64,000 bases of DNA from Aldrovandia affinis (GCA_029706075.1 JAINUG010000226.1:1023501-1087500), one strand, 5' to 3'. Counted from the first letter of the stretch, positions 1 through 13,069 are shown. A program made the numbers and translations. Notes: a model not told the origin generated them from the letters alone.

Positions 1-1773
1 CTGTACTATGGCTGACCCTGTGCTCGGACCTCTCTGATGGTGTGTGCATCTTGGAGAGGTATCCTGTGTGTGTAACATGGCCTAATAAAGATTATAAAAC
101 AGCCCATGATAGATCAATATAAATTCCCTACACTACAACAATTTCAATGTTTTATCATCTTTTTTTCTGATCTGTTGAATGTTTTCCAAAGGATGGTGCG
201 AGACTCCTGGCAACACTTCGTCTCTCCCATCATAAATCATAGCTGTCAGAGTCTCTCCCTCTTCACCTGTCAAACCAGGAAACCTGCTTGGACCGTGTGC
301 AAGGCTGGCCTTTGGCCCATCATGTATCCAAGTGGAATATCGTAAGGTTACATACATAGATGGCATCAGAGATATTTACCACAGCTCCTACTTCGGTTTA
401 CTCAGTGCTGTTGTTGTGGGCTTGTGTTTGTGGAGTGAAAAGTAAACCGATCATATCCTTGGCTTGAGACCTGATGAAATCCATGAAGGTTCATTTTCAA
501 GTACGCGTGTGCGCGTGTGTGCATCTGCGCATGTGTGTGTCTGTGTGTGCATGTGTGTGTGTGCGCTTGTGTGTGTGTGTGTGTCTGTGTGTGTGTGTGT
601 ATGTGAGTCCACGTTTGTGTGCCTTAGGGTAACCAGTAAAAAATAGATGCCATGATGATATCTATTTGATATTTCATATTGAAAATGCAAAAGTGTGCGA
701 CACAACATCAAGCTCCCTCGACTGCCAATGGATAGGTCTATTCTGTCACGGTGAAAAAAAATGACAAGCTTTGGCCTGACATGATTTTGTCCAGCTTTTT
801 AACAATATCAATTTCTATGATGGTGCTGTGGTGTTTCCTGCGACTGTCAGTCTGTCACTCCTGCCCTGCCATATTCTGCAAAAGCCCACGCCCCACATCC
901 CTCTCCTCATGACAGACCCCCCTCTATGCCACAGAATAAAGAGGTGCCAAGAATAACTTCACTTTCAGAAAGGCTCTCAAGTCAATATCAATTTTGTGGG
1001 CTGAATGTTTTATTATTATCATTACTATTATTATTTGTTCAGTGGTTTTGTCACAGCAAATGAGCCGATGGAGATATGATCATTTATTTTAACTAATTCA
1101 TTTCATTTGAACTGTATTTGTTTTCTGACTTTCAGAATTCATCCTGTGGTGTTTGCCTCCAGGGCAGTGTTTCCTGTCTGCCTACCCACCGTGGGTGAAC
1201 CCTTTTCCTGCAGACTTTACACATTCGTTACACACACAGACTTTACACATTTGTTACACACACAGACTTTACACGGCGCTTTCTTGTTTCAGTCGTACGA
1301 AGCACTGGTCCACGTGTAATGTTATGACCACTCATTTCAGTTCTCTAACACAGTCTCATTGGTTCCTGTGAGGATGGCCTTTGCAGGTAGCTCGCTGCCA
1401 AACTGGCCTTGTGATTTCGGTGGAAGTTGTCTCCAGGTAGAGATTCTACAGGCCGTTCAAGATTGGCTACGTGGCAAAGGGGAAACCGGATCCTGGATCA
1501 GCTCTTTCAGGCAATGTCTCACTTCACAAACTAAGCACGGTGTTTACCTGTCACTAAGCGGCGTCTGTAGTTCTGTAATGTAATGCTTTGAAATGAATGA
1601 ACTACTAAAAACGAAACAAAAAAGCAGCAACAAAAATGTCATGTCAGTCTAATTATCGAGACAAACAGTGTCCCGAGTGTATGTCTGTCGAGATGCTGCT
1701 CAAACGCTTGAAAATTAGAACTGTCCCGTTTTAATTGGGACTTCTGGTCACCCTAGTGTGCCTTTGTACATGC

Positions 1774-1814
<41 letters not shown>

Positions 1815-2448
1815 GGTTTGTTTGTGCATGTATGAATGTGTTTGTGTGCACATGTGTGTGTTAAAATGCCAAAGTAACAAGGGCAAAGAGGTGTTATTCA
1901 GGAAGGAGCTAATAAGATTGCATTGGCTCCACTGCATCTCAATTTGCAGCATATTTAATCAAAATACATTTCTGACATTACTATAAAGGTCTACATTGTG
2001 CACTAAATATGAAAATACCTCAGCACAGCAGAAAACACTGGTACTATGCTTATAAATATATTAGTGCTACAAAGTTAAGTTTAATCTAGACAATGATAAT
2101 GTTGAAGATTGTCCCTGCCAGATAGTGTGAAATTGTGTGCGTGATCTTTTAATGCTTTACTTTTAAATGTGTGTGGTTTCTGATTCATGTTAATAACTGA
2201 TAATACAGTAAACTGAGCTTCATATCCAGCTAAACCTCTTCTTAGGTTGCTTAAACTTGGCTGTCTACCAAAACAGATGAAGTAGATTTGTTCTTAAAGT
2301 TCGTCTTCAGTTGGCACAGGGGTATGGTGGGGAATGTTTATACTTTTACATATACACTAATCTTTTTTGTGTATTCTTTTTCCCCTCTCAATAGTAAATT
2401 ACTAATATCATATTTTATTACGTGTAACTGTGTAGTCATCCATTCGGA
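1..2448. other. gene-free flank
   Basis: Contains interrupted (GT)n at about 503-602 and 1771-1860 and a short CACACAGACTTTACAC tandem near 1220-1275. An AATAAAG word occurs near base 85, but nothing links it to a transcript. No exon was recognised. Confidence 0.6.
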
Positions 2449-2633
2449 CAGGGTTGCTCAAATCTGACCCACAAATCCAAATTCGGTCCTGGTTTTCTTT
2501 CCTCTCAAGTAGGTCATTGAACAATTAGTGCAATTGATTGGCCAGAGTGTCTCTCACACCTGACTCCCAGGTAAAGGGAGGTTGGGAAAACAGTAGCGCT
2601 CGGCTCACGAGGACTGTGATTTGAGTAAGCCTG
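2449..2633. mobile_element. 185-bp hAT-type MITE
   Basis: The imperfect terminal inverted repeats are CAGGGTTGCTCAAATC and, inverted at the right end, CAGGCTTACTCAAATC (14 of 16 match). The flanking 8-bp direct repeats are CATTCGGA and CATTAGGA (7 of 8), typical of hAT target duplications. The interior has no coding capacity and resembles short hAT-derived repeats widespread in fish. Confidence 0.7.
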
Positions 2634-2765
2634 CATTAGGACTTCCCTCTCTCTCCAATGAAGCATAGATTGATGAGATCTCATTGATTCTGTTAAGATC
2701 CCTTTAGGTGATTTCTGTTGCTAAAGCATAATTTCTGTTATCTGTATCAGCTATAACATTGTATG

Positions 2766-3292
2766 CAGTGCTTAATTTGTGCCGGGGCTAGCTGGGGCAC
2801 AGCCCCGGCAAATGGCAAGAATCCGATTTTGCGCCCCGGCAAATGTCTTACTCGGAATCAGAGCCCCGGGCTCATAAATATCTAAAGTGCGACAACAACG
2901 CGTATTTTAACAGACTTAACAGACTTAACAGCCGAGAAACAAATTGTGCTTTCAGAGTGTTCACAGAGACATCAGGAGAACAAGTTACAGCCCTTGAAGG
3001 ATCTCTTAACCGCTGTTAACACCATAGCAATTTCCAGCGCAGAGTGCGAGAGAGGTTTCTCACAAATGAATCTAATCTGCACGTCAACAAGAGCGTCTTT
3101 AAAATCAGCAACCATATCATCGCTCCTGTTTTTAACCCTTGTTGCTCCACCACTGGAAAGTTACCATTAGACCAGAGGGAGGGACAGAAATGCAGTGACA
3201 CAGAGGTAGGAAAAGGTTTTTTTCCTCCGGGGGGGATGTTTGGGGGAGCCGAGTTGAGCCCCGGCATCTCTTATTTTACAAATTAAGCACTG
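2766..3292 (+). mobile_element. 527-bp non-autonomous hAT element with transposase remnant
   Basis: The ends are perfect 15-bp inverted repeats (CAGTGCTTAATTTGT and ACAAATTAAGCACTG). The flanking 8-bp repeats ATTGTATG and ATTGTACG differ at one base. GC-rich subterminal copies of TGCCGGGGC occur at both ends. The interior at 2946-3170 reads SSAECERGFSQMNLICTSTR, the start of the hAT C-terminal dimerisation domain, and runs into SLKSATISSLLFLTLVAPPL. The rest of the transposase is missing, so it is an internal-deletion derivative. Confidence 0.8.
2946..3170 (+). pseudogene. hAT transposase C-terminal dimerisation domain remnant
   Basis: The 74-codon open stretch keeps the hallmark SSAECERGFS of hAT dimerisation domains. 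It has none of the catalytic DDE region and no BED finger. It lies wholly inside the short element at 2766-3292 and cannot encode an active enzyme. Confidence 0.7.
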
Positions 3293-3300
3293 ATTGTACG

Positions 3301-5278
3301 CATATCATAATATTGATTGATTGATTGATTCCTTCTTGTTCAGCAGAGGCTGACACAAATAAAACCTTTCAAACCCAAACCAGCGTGATACGGACTGCAA
3401 TTGTTTCATAAAAATAACCAAACCATATCATAGCAATAACAATATCAAACCATAACTTTATTGTTGTCCATAATGGCACCCTTCCTCCTGCAAGCCTTCT
3501 CGTGGAGCTGTCCTTATGTGCCATATGTCCTCAGATGTGTTATCCAACTGAGTGCTCAACAGTGCCATCGTCTGAGGGTGTTGCCCCCCTTGTACTCAAC
3601 ACTTTATGAATTATCAAACAGAAACGGAGAACAGAAGTGCTACTAAATAAACAGTGTTGGTCCCGCCATCCTCAGACGAACGGGGCAGTAGTCCGGCCGA
3701 ATCGCTGGGGCTGCACTTCGCTTGTTAAATGTACTGTGTCTTTACCGTGTCGCGCCTGTTCGGAACAACAAAACCTAATGACCGAAAGCAAATAGCAGCC
3801 GCGTGGACTCCACTCCTAATTAGCAGCTTTAGACAAGTACAGAGTGCTCCTCCTTGCACCGGAGCCATCTTGGAATTGGCCATTGATCTTGAGAGAAGCT
3901 GTGAGGCTTTTTTTTTTCCTGGCTGCCTGTCCCCGCAATGCAATGCAATGGTGGCATGGGTGGTGGTGTGTGTGTGTGTGTGGTGGAGGTGGTGTGAGTG
4001 TAGGAATGCGTGTGTGTGTGTGTGGGGGAAGGTCGCAGGGGGTGCTGGGAGAATAAATTGCCGTTTGTAAATGTCTTGTGTCCTGAAACCAGTAAAGGAG
4101 TGCACACCGGGATGAGAAGCACATGTTGCTGGGGGGGCAGGGGGTGCTGAGGGAACAGTAATGAAGTGACACAGATCCTCTCCAGCTCTGCACTGCCCCC
4201 TTGCCTGTATGTCCCGTCCAGAGAAAATAATTACTGCAATGGTGGGGGGGGGGGGGTCCTCTCTGTCTTTCCATAATTCCTCCTGGTGAGTTGGTCCCCC
4301 CCCTCCGCCACCCTGTCCCGTCCCCCACTCTGCACCCCCCCCGCCCTGCCCTGCCCTGCCCAGGGTGATTGATGGGGAAATAGTTTCCAAATTGCCGTGT
4401 CTGTCCTGATGGATGACATCATTTGCGCCGATGTGCTGATCACGTATGACAAATACCTCTTTTTTATTTTTTTGTGGGTTTTTTTTGTTTTGTTTTGTTT
4501 TGTTTACAATTGATCAGTTCTGGTTGTAAGCCCCTCTCCCCCCTCCTACCCTAAACTTTGAATGTAATACTTGAGAAAGGAAGATCTTTCCCCCAAACAT
4601 CCTTCCCCCCCTGCACCCGGTACGCCACCGTCCTCTCTATCCATCTCTCTCTGCAGTCTCCCAGCCATGACAAACACCCAGCAGCAGCTCATTGCTCCTG
4701 CTTATAGTCACACCATGAGTAGACTCTCAACATCACACTTACGGTAAATGCATATTAACCATTAGTGGGAACACATACAGTCTAATTCCGCCTATTCGGT
4801 TATACGTATTTAATGTTCCACGCCATATTAGCCTTCGTAAGTCACTCTCGACGAGTTGCGTCTACCAAATAAATACGAATAAAATTGGCCCTGGCATGCC
4901 GTGGGTTCCAACCGAAACATTTAAGACGTACTGCTATTGTTTCCTTGACAACACTGGCTTCCCAAGCGTCAATCACGCCTTAAAAAAGAGAGTTTTCCAG
5001 TTGCATGAATAGATTGCAGGATGTTTCATGCTTAAATAGTTAGTGAAATGGTGTATGTAGAATAGGATGTTTATGTAGAAAACAGGACAACATCTCTGCT
5101 GACAACATACTTCTTGTATAAGTATCCCTGCTTACTCCTCATTTAAAAAAAAGAAATAAATAAAAATTACTAACCTTTTCTTTCCCAGTGTTACAGGTAT
5201 GGTATGCAGCTGCCTGCAACGATGTCTATCACTGTATTACTGCACTGATCTCTTGCGTGAACTATGATTGTTCCGATC
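3301..5278. other. gene-free flank
   Basis: Contains a short ATTG repeat at about 3311-3330, GT tracts near 3967-4024 and several C runs. The long open frames at 3725-4390 cover GT/CA and C-rich sequence and show no domain. Confidence 0.6.
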
Positions 5279-5362
5279 ATGTATTAATGCACATCTTGTA
5301 AGTCGCTCTGGATAAGAGTGTCTGCTAAATGCTTAAAATGTAAAATGTAAATGTAAATGCTG
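5279..5362 (+). repeat. SINE 3' tail fragment
   Basis: The core GTAAGTCGCTCTGGATAAGA followed by GTGTCTGCTAAATGC is the shared 3' tail of several fish SINE families. Only the tail remains, followed by short AAATGT repeats. An inverted near-copy is at 6546-6634. Confidence 0.65.
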
Positions 5363-5881
5363 AATTGCTGAAAAGGGCTTTATCTGCTGGGTTTCGCCAT
5401 AAAAATTGCATTTTTGTCAAATATTCACTGTTGGTTCCTGGGGAAAATTCTATTTCATCTTGGTTTTTTTGTCACCCAGGCTCCACCACATATTCAAACC
5501 ATCTGACAGGTGGAGGAGAGGGGCTGATTGATGGCAGAATAAAATGCTACAGCCAGACAGTTTATGAGGCAGGGAAATCTGAATATTGAAAGTCCAACCA
5601 TGTCACTTTCGCCATATTAAGAATTATTTGACAATGCATCCTGTTAGAAACCTGTCATGCAAACACTCAGGCTCTGCGGAGACTTTTCCCTGGAGTCTGG
5701 ATTATGGTCTGTGGTGCAATGAAGGCGCTATCCCTGAGCTTTATTGCTTCATCCTCTGACCACACCCACCCCTCCCTATCTCATTTATTGGGGGGGCACT
5801 CTGGGGGCTTGCTCTGGATCCCCATGGTAATCACCAGTGGTGTTCCTTTACACTGGGTTAATACCTGTCTGCACAGCATGG

Positions 5882-5882
<1 letters not shown>

Positions 5883-5932
<50 letters not shown>
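5883..5932. repeat. (AT)n microsatellite
   Basis: About 24 AT units stand directly beside the SINE at 5938-6078, a common place for A/T-rich tails to expand. Confidence 0.95.
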
Positions 5933-5935
<3 letters not shown>

Positions 5936-5937
5936 TA

Positions 5938-6078
5938 TAGCAGATTTTTATCCAAAGCGACTTACAGTACTGAATGCATACATTTTACAGTATATGTGGT
6001 CCCAGTGGGAATCGAACCCACAATCTAAGCCTTGTCAACGCCACGCTCTACCTACTGAGCCACACAGAACCACCATGT
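5938..6078 (-). mobile_element. tRNA-derived SINE copy
   Basis: The minus strand begins GGTTCTGTGTGGCTCAGTAG and contains an A-box-like GTGGCTCAGTAGG and a B-box GGTTCGATTCCC. It then has the tail GTAAGTCGCTTTGGATAAAA. The tRNA-like head is not a functional tRNA, because the arms do not fold cleanly and a SINE body follows. A sister copy lies at 46196-46365. Confidence 0.75.
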
Positions 6079-6545
6079 AACACACTTCCTTTGGTTCTTC
6101 ATCTTAAAGTGCATCCTTTACACTCGAAGTGCACTCGAAGTGCACTCGAAGTGCGCGCTATGCACAATAAGGGCACGCTGTACACTTCAAGTGTGTGCTG
6201 TACATTCTACATGGAGGCAGCACACTCACAAGTACTCACTGTGCACCCAAAGTGTGTACTATACCTCTAAGTGCGCACTGTAAACTCTAAGGCCTACATT
6301 CAGTCTAACAGACCTTGCTTAAATAAAGGCAAATGCAATTCAATCCGACAACATTTTTATGTAATCCAGATTAAATCACAACAACCTGAAGATCCCCCTA
6401 ATGCTCGTAAAGGAGTGAAGATTCAGGAAGCAGGAAAAGGCGTGGTCACAAATACGAGCTGCCTGGTCAGGAAAGCAGCAGAGTTTTTTTAAAGGGCAAG
6501 AGTTGTTTGCATGTCTGGAACTCCAACAATCCCTGCTGTTTTAAT

Positions 6546-6634
6546 TACATTTACATTTGACATTTTAAGCATTTAGCAGACGCTCTTATCCAGAGCAACT
6601 TACAAGATGTGCATTAATACATGGTAAGAAGGGA
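6546..6634 (-). repeat. SINE 3' tail fragment, inverted relative to 5279-5362
   Basis: The reverse complement reads ATGTATTAATGCACATCTTG then GTAAGTTGCTCTGGATAAGA. By eye it agrees with 5279-5362 at roughly 95 percent of positions, in opposite orientation 1.2 kb away. Confidence 0.65.
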
Positions 6635-7595
6635 TAATGAATTAAATAAAAATATAACTTCCCCAAGAAAAAAAGTTAAAATAAGGAATAGCATTATAAT
6701 CGATTAATTAACCGTTTAAGGGATGAAACAACTATTAACTAGTTAGTAATGTAGTTTGTGTGTCCCACGGTTGTCTGTAATATTTGTGGAATATAATATG
6801 TGGGAAAGTATTTTATGTAAAAATGAATAGGAGGGAAATAAGCATTGGTAGAGTAAAAGCCACTTCAACTGCTAACAATAGAACATATAATTAAATATGT
6901 TATGGGTTACTATTCCATGCAATCAATCATATTACTATTTAAGGTATTGGGTGGAAATATATATTCTGACGTATTTAATGATGATTACGTAGTTCAGCAT
7001 TTTAGCATATGTCATAAATGCATACGTGCTTGCGCCTGGTTAAAATGGTTAGCATTTACAGTAACTCAGAAGAAGACACAGTTTTAACAATCAACAGTAG
7101 CTACAGCAACAGAAAAAAACAATATATCAACCCATTTTTTCAGACTAGGGAAAAGTATTAGTTTGTAATTACACTGTAATTACACAGTAAGTACCGCATC
7201 TCTTCTACGTAACACATGGATCGTGGTGTGTCACACTTTAACGCAACGCACTTTCCCCTCATCCCACCCCTAACCCCAAACCGATCCCTAACAATCTAAC
7301 CCTAAGTGCAAATATAAAGCTGTGCATATGGGCAGCAGCTCCTCTGCTCCAAATCGCAGTGCTCTTAAAAATAAACTGAGAGGAATGCACTTACGGTGAA
7401 GGTGCTGGTTCTATAGATACCACACCCTTTCTCTCGCGCCTCTCCATGGCCATGATGTCATCCACCTGACTGAGATGCGTGTGACATCACGGCCCCTCAT
7501 CTCCTGAAGCGGACTAATGAAAGGGCAGTGTTGAAAAAAAAAAAAAAAAAACGGTCAGAGGGCATTAAAAACAAAAAGCTCTGAAAATCACAAAG

Positions 7596-7690
7596 ATTTT
7601 TTTATTTATTTATTTATTTCTGATTTTTCCCCCGTTTTTCTCCCAAAGCCAATTATACCCTCTATTTTATTTTTCCCCACCCTCACGAGT
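7596..7690 (-). repeat. SINE tail fragment (GTATAATTGGC type)
   Basis: The minus strand contains GTATAATTGGCTTTGGGAG and an (AAAT)n end. It resembles the 3' parts of the SINE copies at 48704-49096 and 17885-18135. The 5' tRNA-like head is absent. Confidence 0.45.
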
Positions 7691-8119
7691 CTTCCTATTG
7701 TATTCCTGGCTCTTTCGAGACGGAGATCTTCCACGGACTCCATTAACCTTTTTGGTTTCTTCCCCCCCTCCCCGGAGGCGGACAGCCAAACATTTAGACC
7801 ATCTGGTAGAAACAGATCCGCGTCTCTGACAAACACACCGCTCCAAAGATTCCTTAGCCACCCGCCAGCCCACAAAGACACTTTTATTGTTGGCTGAATG
7901 ACGTTTTGCAGATACAAACAGTAGATTCCTTAGCATAACACATTGAATGTTGAACCAGTGACAGGATGACAGGATGTGCTTTCGTTAACAGGAGAGGATT
8001 CAGCCACGGCAGCCTGCTTCATTTCCTCCGAATCGGCCATGTGCACCGCCGGCGTGTTCTCCCTCCTCTGAATCGCCTGCGCACGTGGACCGTGTGCGGT
8101 GCCTCACTTTTGGCTGGTA

Positions 8120-8132
8120 TGACCTTTGACCT
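8120..8132. promoter_or_regulatory. second consensus DR1 site
   Basis: The same 13-mer TGACCTTTGACCT occurs here in the downstream flank, 18 kb past the tcf7l2 polyadenylation site. Confidence 0.35.
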
Positions 8133-9125
8133 CTCTTGGTTCCCTCAGAAACGCTGCGAGGAAAGAGGTAGCATATCAAAGGCGGGGGGTGGGGTGGGGT
8201 GGGGGTGTTGATCTGGCATAATAATCTTAATAAATAAATATCAGAAGAAGAAGATGCCGTTGGGCAAAGCTTTGAACCAGAGGGGGGTCTGACCCATTCG
8301 TCCCTAACACGGCTCATGCTCACCAATGACCCCCCCCCTCCTCCCCCCAGCCCCCTCTCTCTCCGAGCCCCAAATCTGAGCCTCTCTCTCTGATGACTAG
8401 CGAAATATCAAGTGGCTTTGAGGTTTGATGCTTCAGAGAACACAAACAAGCCGCCATTTCTGGCTTCCTTTCATTCGCGTTTTATATCGATACTCTGATT
8501 GATCACATTCGCGTTCATTGTTTTATGTTTCCTGAATAAAAAAAGGACAAAAGAACATTTGAATACACCCATGGAAGAGAAGGAAATCAAATCTGGGGTC
8601 AGGGTTTCTGAACCGTGTCCATGGGGGGTGGATGGTGGGGGGCTGAATGAGGTTCTCATGTCAAGATACCCTAACTAACCAAGAACTTTACAGACATTGA
8701 CGTCAAACGTCCTCCGCATCTAAGACATATATAGAGAAAACGATTGACAAAGATGCCTCCTCACGTGGCAGCAAATAAATCAATCAATAAATAATTAAAG
8801 CAAAACTACAAAATCTGTTGCTTTCAGCCTGATAAAAAACAACAACAACAACACTATATTGATGTAATTTTACACAAGTGTTAATTTCAGTCTTGGAAAG
8901 AAACTTCTTCCACCCTTCTTGTGTTATAGCTTTCACAGTGATAACAAATCAAAGCCACCCAACTGTTATGAAATTGATGTTATTTTCCTGCCTGGGGAAC
9001 AAACTTTTAACATTCATTTATATTCATTGCCTTTATTTACCTCAGTTATCTACATGCTATTCTAATAATAAAAAATCTGAACGTTATTAAACTGGTGGTA
9101 TTTCATACTGTTATATTATTGTTCT

Positions 9126-10055
9126 GGTGTAGTTGGAACGTGTCAAAGCGAAAGTCGTTCTATGTGAGGGCTTGTAGGGGTGAGCCCCTAGTGCGACCAA
9201 ATGGGGAATAAGGATCAGGATAACTCCTTATCAATCAGAATGTCACTAAAACACAATAGGGAGCAAGGGGCGTTAACCCGCGACAATCGCTACAGAAAAT
9301 ACATTTTTAAAAACTCCCAGCGTATGACGAAATAACTACCCACAAAAAGGGCGAATAAACGCGGTCCGAGAATGGTACCGGACGATAGTAAAACAAAACA
9401 GAAAAATCTAGCGTGTAGCCCAACACCACACGACTCAGTAACTAGGACGACTCCAAGGAACCGGGCAGCTTACCGAAATAAGTGTAGAGCTGCCGGCAAA
9501 ATAAAAGGACCGCTACGGGGAACAGAGACTGATAGTCTACCTCCTAAAAAGATGATCTCGGAGTGCTACGTGTTTAGCTCCCATAACCGATCCCATCAAA
9601 CAGGAGGAGAAAACCAGCCAACGACCCACGCAGAGGAAAAAAGAAAGAAAATAATTTGAGTCGCAACAGAAACAAAAAAACAAAGCTGGAATAGAACCCA
9701 GACGCCTAAGACGCAGCTCAGGAAAACGAACAGCGAAAATAAGTGCCCTGGGTCTGCCGGTAAGTAACCCCGAACACAGACCAAACAAAATAAGTTAGAC
9801 TTCCGTAGAAGTGGCGAGAAAGCTAAAGTGAAAATATTTTTCTAAATACTTTCTTTTTAGGACTGACACCGTACCGGCTTCAACGCCAAATGAATAGACA
9901 CTGAAGCACGGAGTAAGCAGCGAACTGAAGTAGGCAGTGAACACCTGAAAACAATCCGCTGATTAGGTATGGAAATGAGCAGGAACGTAGCCTACTAACG
10001 AGGATAGGAAAGGAGTACGCCCACACAGGGCTAAACAGGCACTCAAAGCATGACA
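9126..10055 (-). mobile_element. candidate solo LTR, about 930 bp
   Basis: Read on the minus strand the block starts TGTCATGCTTTGAGTGCC and ends near CCAACTACA, giving TG...CA ends. Outside it are GTTCTGG (left) and GTTCTTGG (right), an imperfect target-duplication-like pair. Its base composition is unlike the neighbouring AT-rich sequence, with CpG-containing words throughout. No ORF longer than about 95 codons exists, as expected of an LTR. I do not recognise the family, and only one copy is present. Confidence 0.4.
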
Positions 10056-13000
10056 GTTCTTGGCCAGTCAGACTCTTGTTTGGATCTGTGCTTCAGTTAC
10101 AGGCCACAGTGTGCCTCCCTGACGGTGCTGAACTTCTCATTTGGCTTCCTTTGCCCATAGGTTCAAATCAACTTTTATCCTTAACTTTGATTCAGGTTCA
10201 TGTTTATTATTTACAAAAGGAGTTTGGTAACACTTGCATTTAACTATGTAAGGCAAATGTCGATTGATTCCAGGCTGTGGTTGCCCTCATTAAACAGTGG
10301 CTGCCCCCATTAGTTAATTTCTACCTCAATGCAAGAGAATTTGCCTCTCTGTCAGCCTGTGTAATTACATTCTCCATCACATACACGTGCACACAAACAC
10401 ACACAGACACACACAAGGAACACCGCAAGGTGTATACCGCAGGTACAGAATTCTTGACTCCTCCTCCTCTGCAGGATAGCTGCACACGGTTTAAGCCAGT
10501 CTCCAAGGTTTCATTACACAAAGCAAAACTTAGCGCCCGCGTTGATTTCAGAACGTGAATATGCATATAATTACATAATGACGGGGGTAATTACCTCCGT
10601 AATCTGGGAATTACCATTAACATTTCTATTATGGGGCCAATCGGCGAGGGACTGCTTACTTTACGGGAGGAAATAATTGTGGAACTGGAGCAGTTGCTGA
10701 CTCTGTGCGCGCAGTTTCACAGGTATTTCCAGTAGTTGCCTCATTCTCTCAGAGCGGGAGCCTCTCATGTGTTGTGTGCGCTCCCTCTGTCAACGCTTCA
10801 GCTGTGTCTCCTATCAAACTTACAATGTTCAAATCTAGATGCGCAGTTTAAAATGAATTGTCTACATGAATTTGAATTATTTATTTAATTCTCATTTGAT
10901 TTTAGAGCATTTTGCCCCCCCCACACGCCCCCCACTGTGGCGTGCATTCTGATGTTTTTAGGTTTTTTTCAGCAGCCATTTTTTTTCACAGTGCTCCACC
11001 AAGAGGCAGAGATTTGATACATATTTATGATAAGCCTTATCGCTGGATATTTTCACAAGGGCACTTCTATGCCCTTATTAGCTCATGATTCACTAAATGC
11101 AAATCGTGTTCTGTGCCCAATTTCAACAGTGCTGCTTGAATGCATCCTTCATGGCTTCTATCAGGTTGTCTTGCTCAGGGAAAGAGGGCAATACAATGAC
11201 CCCCCACCCCCTCTCCCTACCTTGCCCCTAGGCAGGCATGGCTGGATTCCTTCTGGGTAAAAGTCGTGGGGGGTTGGGGGTGGTGATGGGGGTGGGAGCC
11301 ACAGGGGGGTGGTTTGCAGTAGGCGAGATCAAAGCCACGTGCCATGCACCAGTTGGCTCATACAGTACATGTTTACACTGAGCTACTCATCTGTCTCTGA
11401 CCAGGTGAGCATGCACGCTCTGCCAGGCTTTCACTCAGCACTTAAACATCATAGAAATAATAAACAGTCAATATAAACAGTGAAAGACGGCTTTATCCGC
11501 CCCCCTGGGAGACTGCGAGCAATGAGACAAGCCCCCCAAAAACTCAATTACACACAACATTGCAATAAGATTCCGTTACCTAAACATCTGCTTATCTCTC
11601 ACTCTCTGTCCAGTTGCAGGGACTATCAATCTACCATGGCAAAGAGAGAGAGAGAGAGAGAGAGAGGGGAAGTGTCTATTTGCCTTGGGGAAGGAGGGGG
11701 GGGGAGTTCACTCTATCCTGGAAGTAATCAATAACACTTAGCCCTTCAACATGGAGGGGAGTAGTAAACACTTCATGACTGATGTTTATAGAATATAACT
11801 ACATTGCTCCGGGGAGTTTATTATTGACTTCAGAAAAAAAAAAACAGTTGAACTGCAAAATTAATTTAAGACGAATACAACCTTCAGTTTTTCAACGCCT
11901 CCGTGTTATCGGTTAAGGATATGCATCTACCAGAGGGCTCGGCAGGAGGAAGATGAGATTATTATTCATACAAACAGGGCACTTCGTTACCGAAGCTTTG
12001 GCCTTCCTGTGCGCTCTCCTTACTGATCGACCACAAAATGCTACAAAAACACTTAGAACAAACACTCAGTGTTTAAGTGTCCCATGTCAGGCTAAAAACA
12101 AGTTTTATGTTTTATATACTTTTGAGTCCGAGATAACAAAAAAGCGATGGTTTGCGAAAAGCCAAATCAGATGAACCATATGCAAATGTGGTTGATCTGA
12201 GTTTGCTTCTAACAGCTTGGGTGGACAGAACATAAAGTGTTCCAAATGTGTCAGCGTATTGGGAAAAAAACCCTTTTAAAGCAAATTGTATTGAACCATC
12301 CAATTACTGAGAACGGCAACGATTGTGCAACAGAAGCGAAAAAGAAAAATGTAAGCATTGGGTTGGCCACGAGAGGAGGTGACAAAAACGTGGCGACGTG
12401 AATACAATCAGTTCTATTGTTTGAGCGACTTACACGAGCTATGGTTTAAACCTTGTTATTTTAGCTGGAAAGTGGTACAATGTAAAATCATCCACATTTC
12501 TGTCATTGCCTGCCTCAACCGTGGGAACATCTGGCTCATCCCTGTCTTCATTTGGAGGATTTGCACTGCAGTTGCCCTCGCCTGGTTTACACAGCGAATA
12601 TTTGAGCAGTCGTAATGAATTCATTCCGAAGGAACAATCCAAATGAACTGCTCACATGTTAGGTGAGCTATCGAGGTGCACAGTTACATGGCAAGAATCA
12701 CTCAATCTGAATAAAACCAGTTTTCACCTGCACAGTGTCTCTTCGTGAGTAATGCAACTACAACATGACTGCGACAGCTTTTGAAGATTTGCACATTGCG
12801 ATCGCTGCCCGTAGGACAAAACGCAGTGAGCTAGTGGTGCAGCGGCCTGGCCACGAGGCCATGAGACTATGAGACCATGAGTCTGTGAGACTATGAGACC
12901 GTGAGACTATGAGACCATGAGTCCGTGAGACTATGAGACCAAGGAACCATGAGAGGAGTGAAGCCTGTGTTTACTCCTCTTAAAACCATTCAGATTCCTC

Positions 13001-13066
13001 CACACCACATCTTTTTGACACACACATGCGTGCCCAGGCACACACACACACACACACATGCGTGCC

Positions 13067-13069
<3 letters not shown>
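10056..13069. other. gene-free flank
   Basis: Mostly unique AT-rich sequence with a (GA)n at about 11643-11667. Short open frames (for example 12358-12615) show no motif, splice context or family resemblance that I can defend. Confidence 0.55.

Noticed and set aside
7255-7310. Telomere-like repeats (CCCTAA words)
   Set aside because: Only a few imperfect, irregularly spaced copies; no array.
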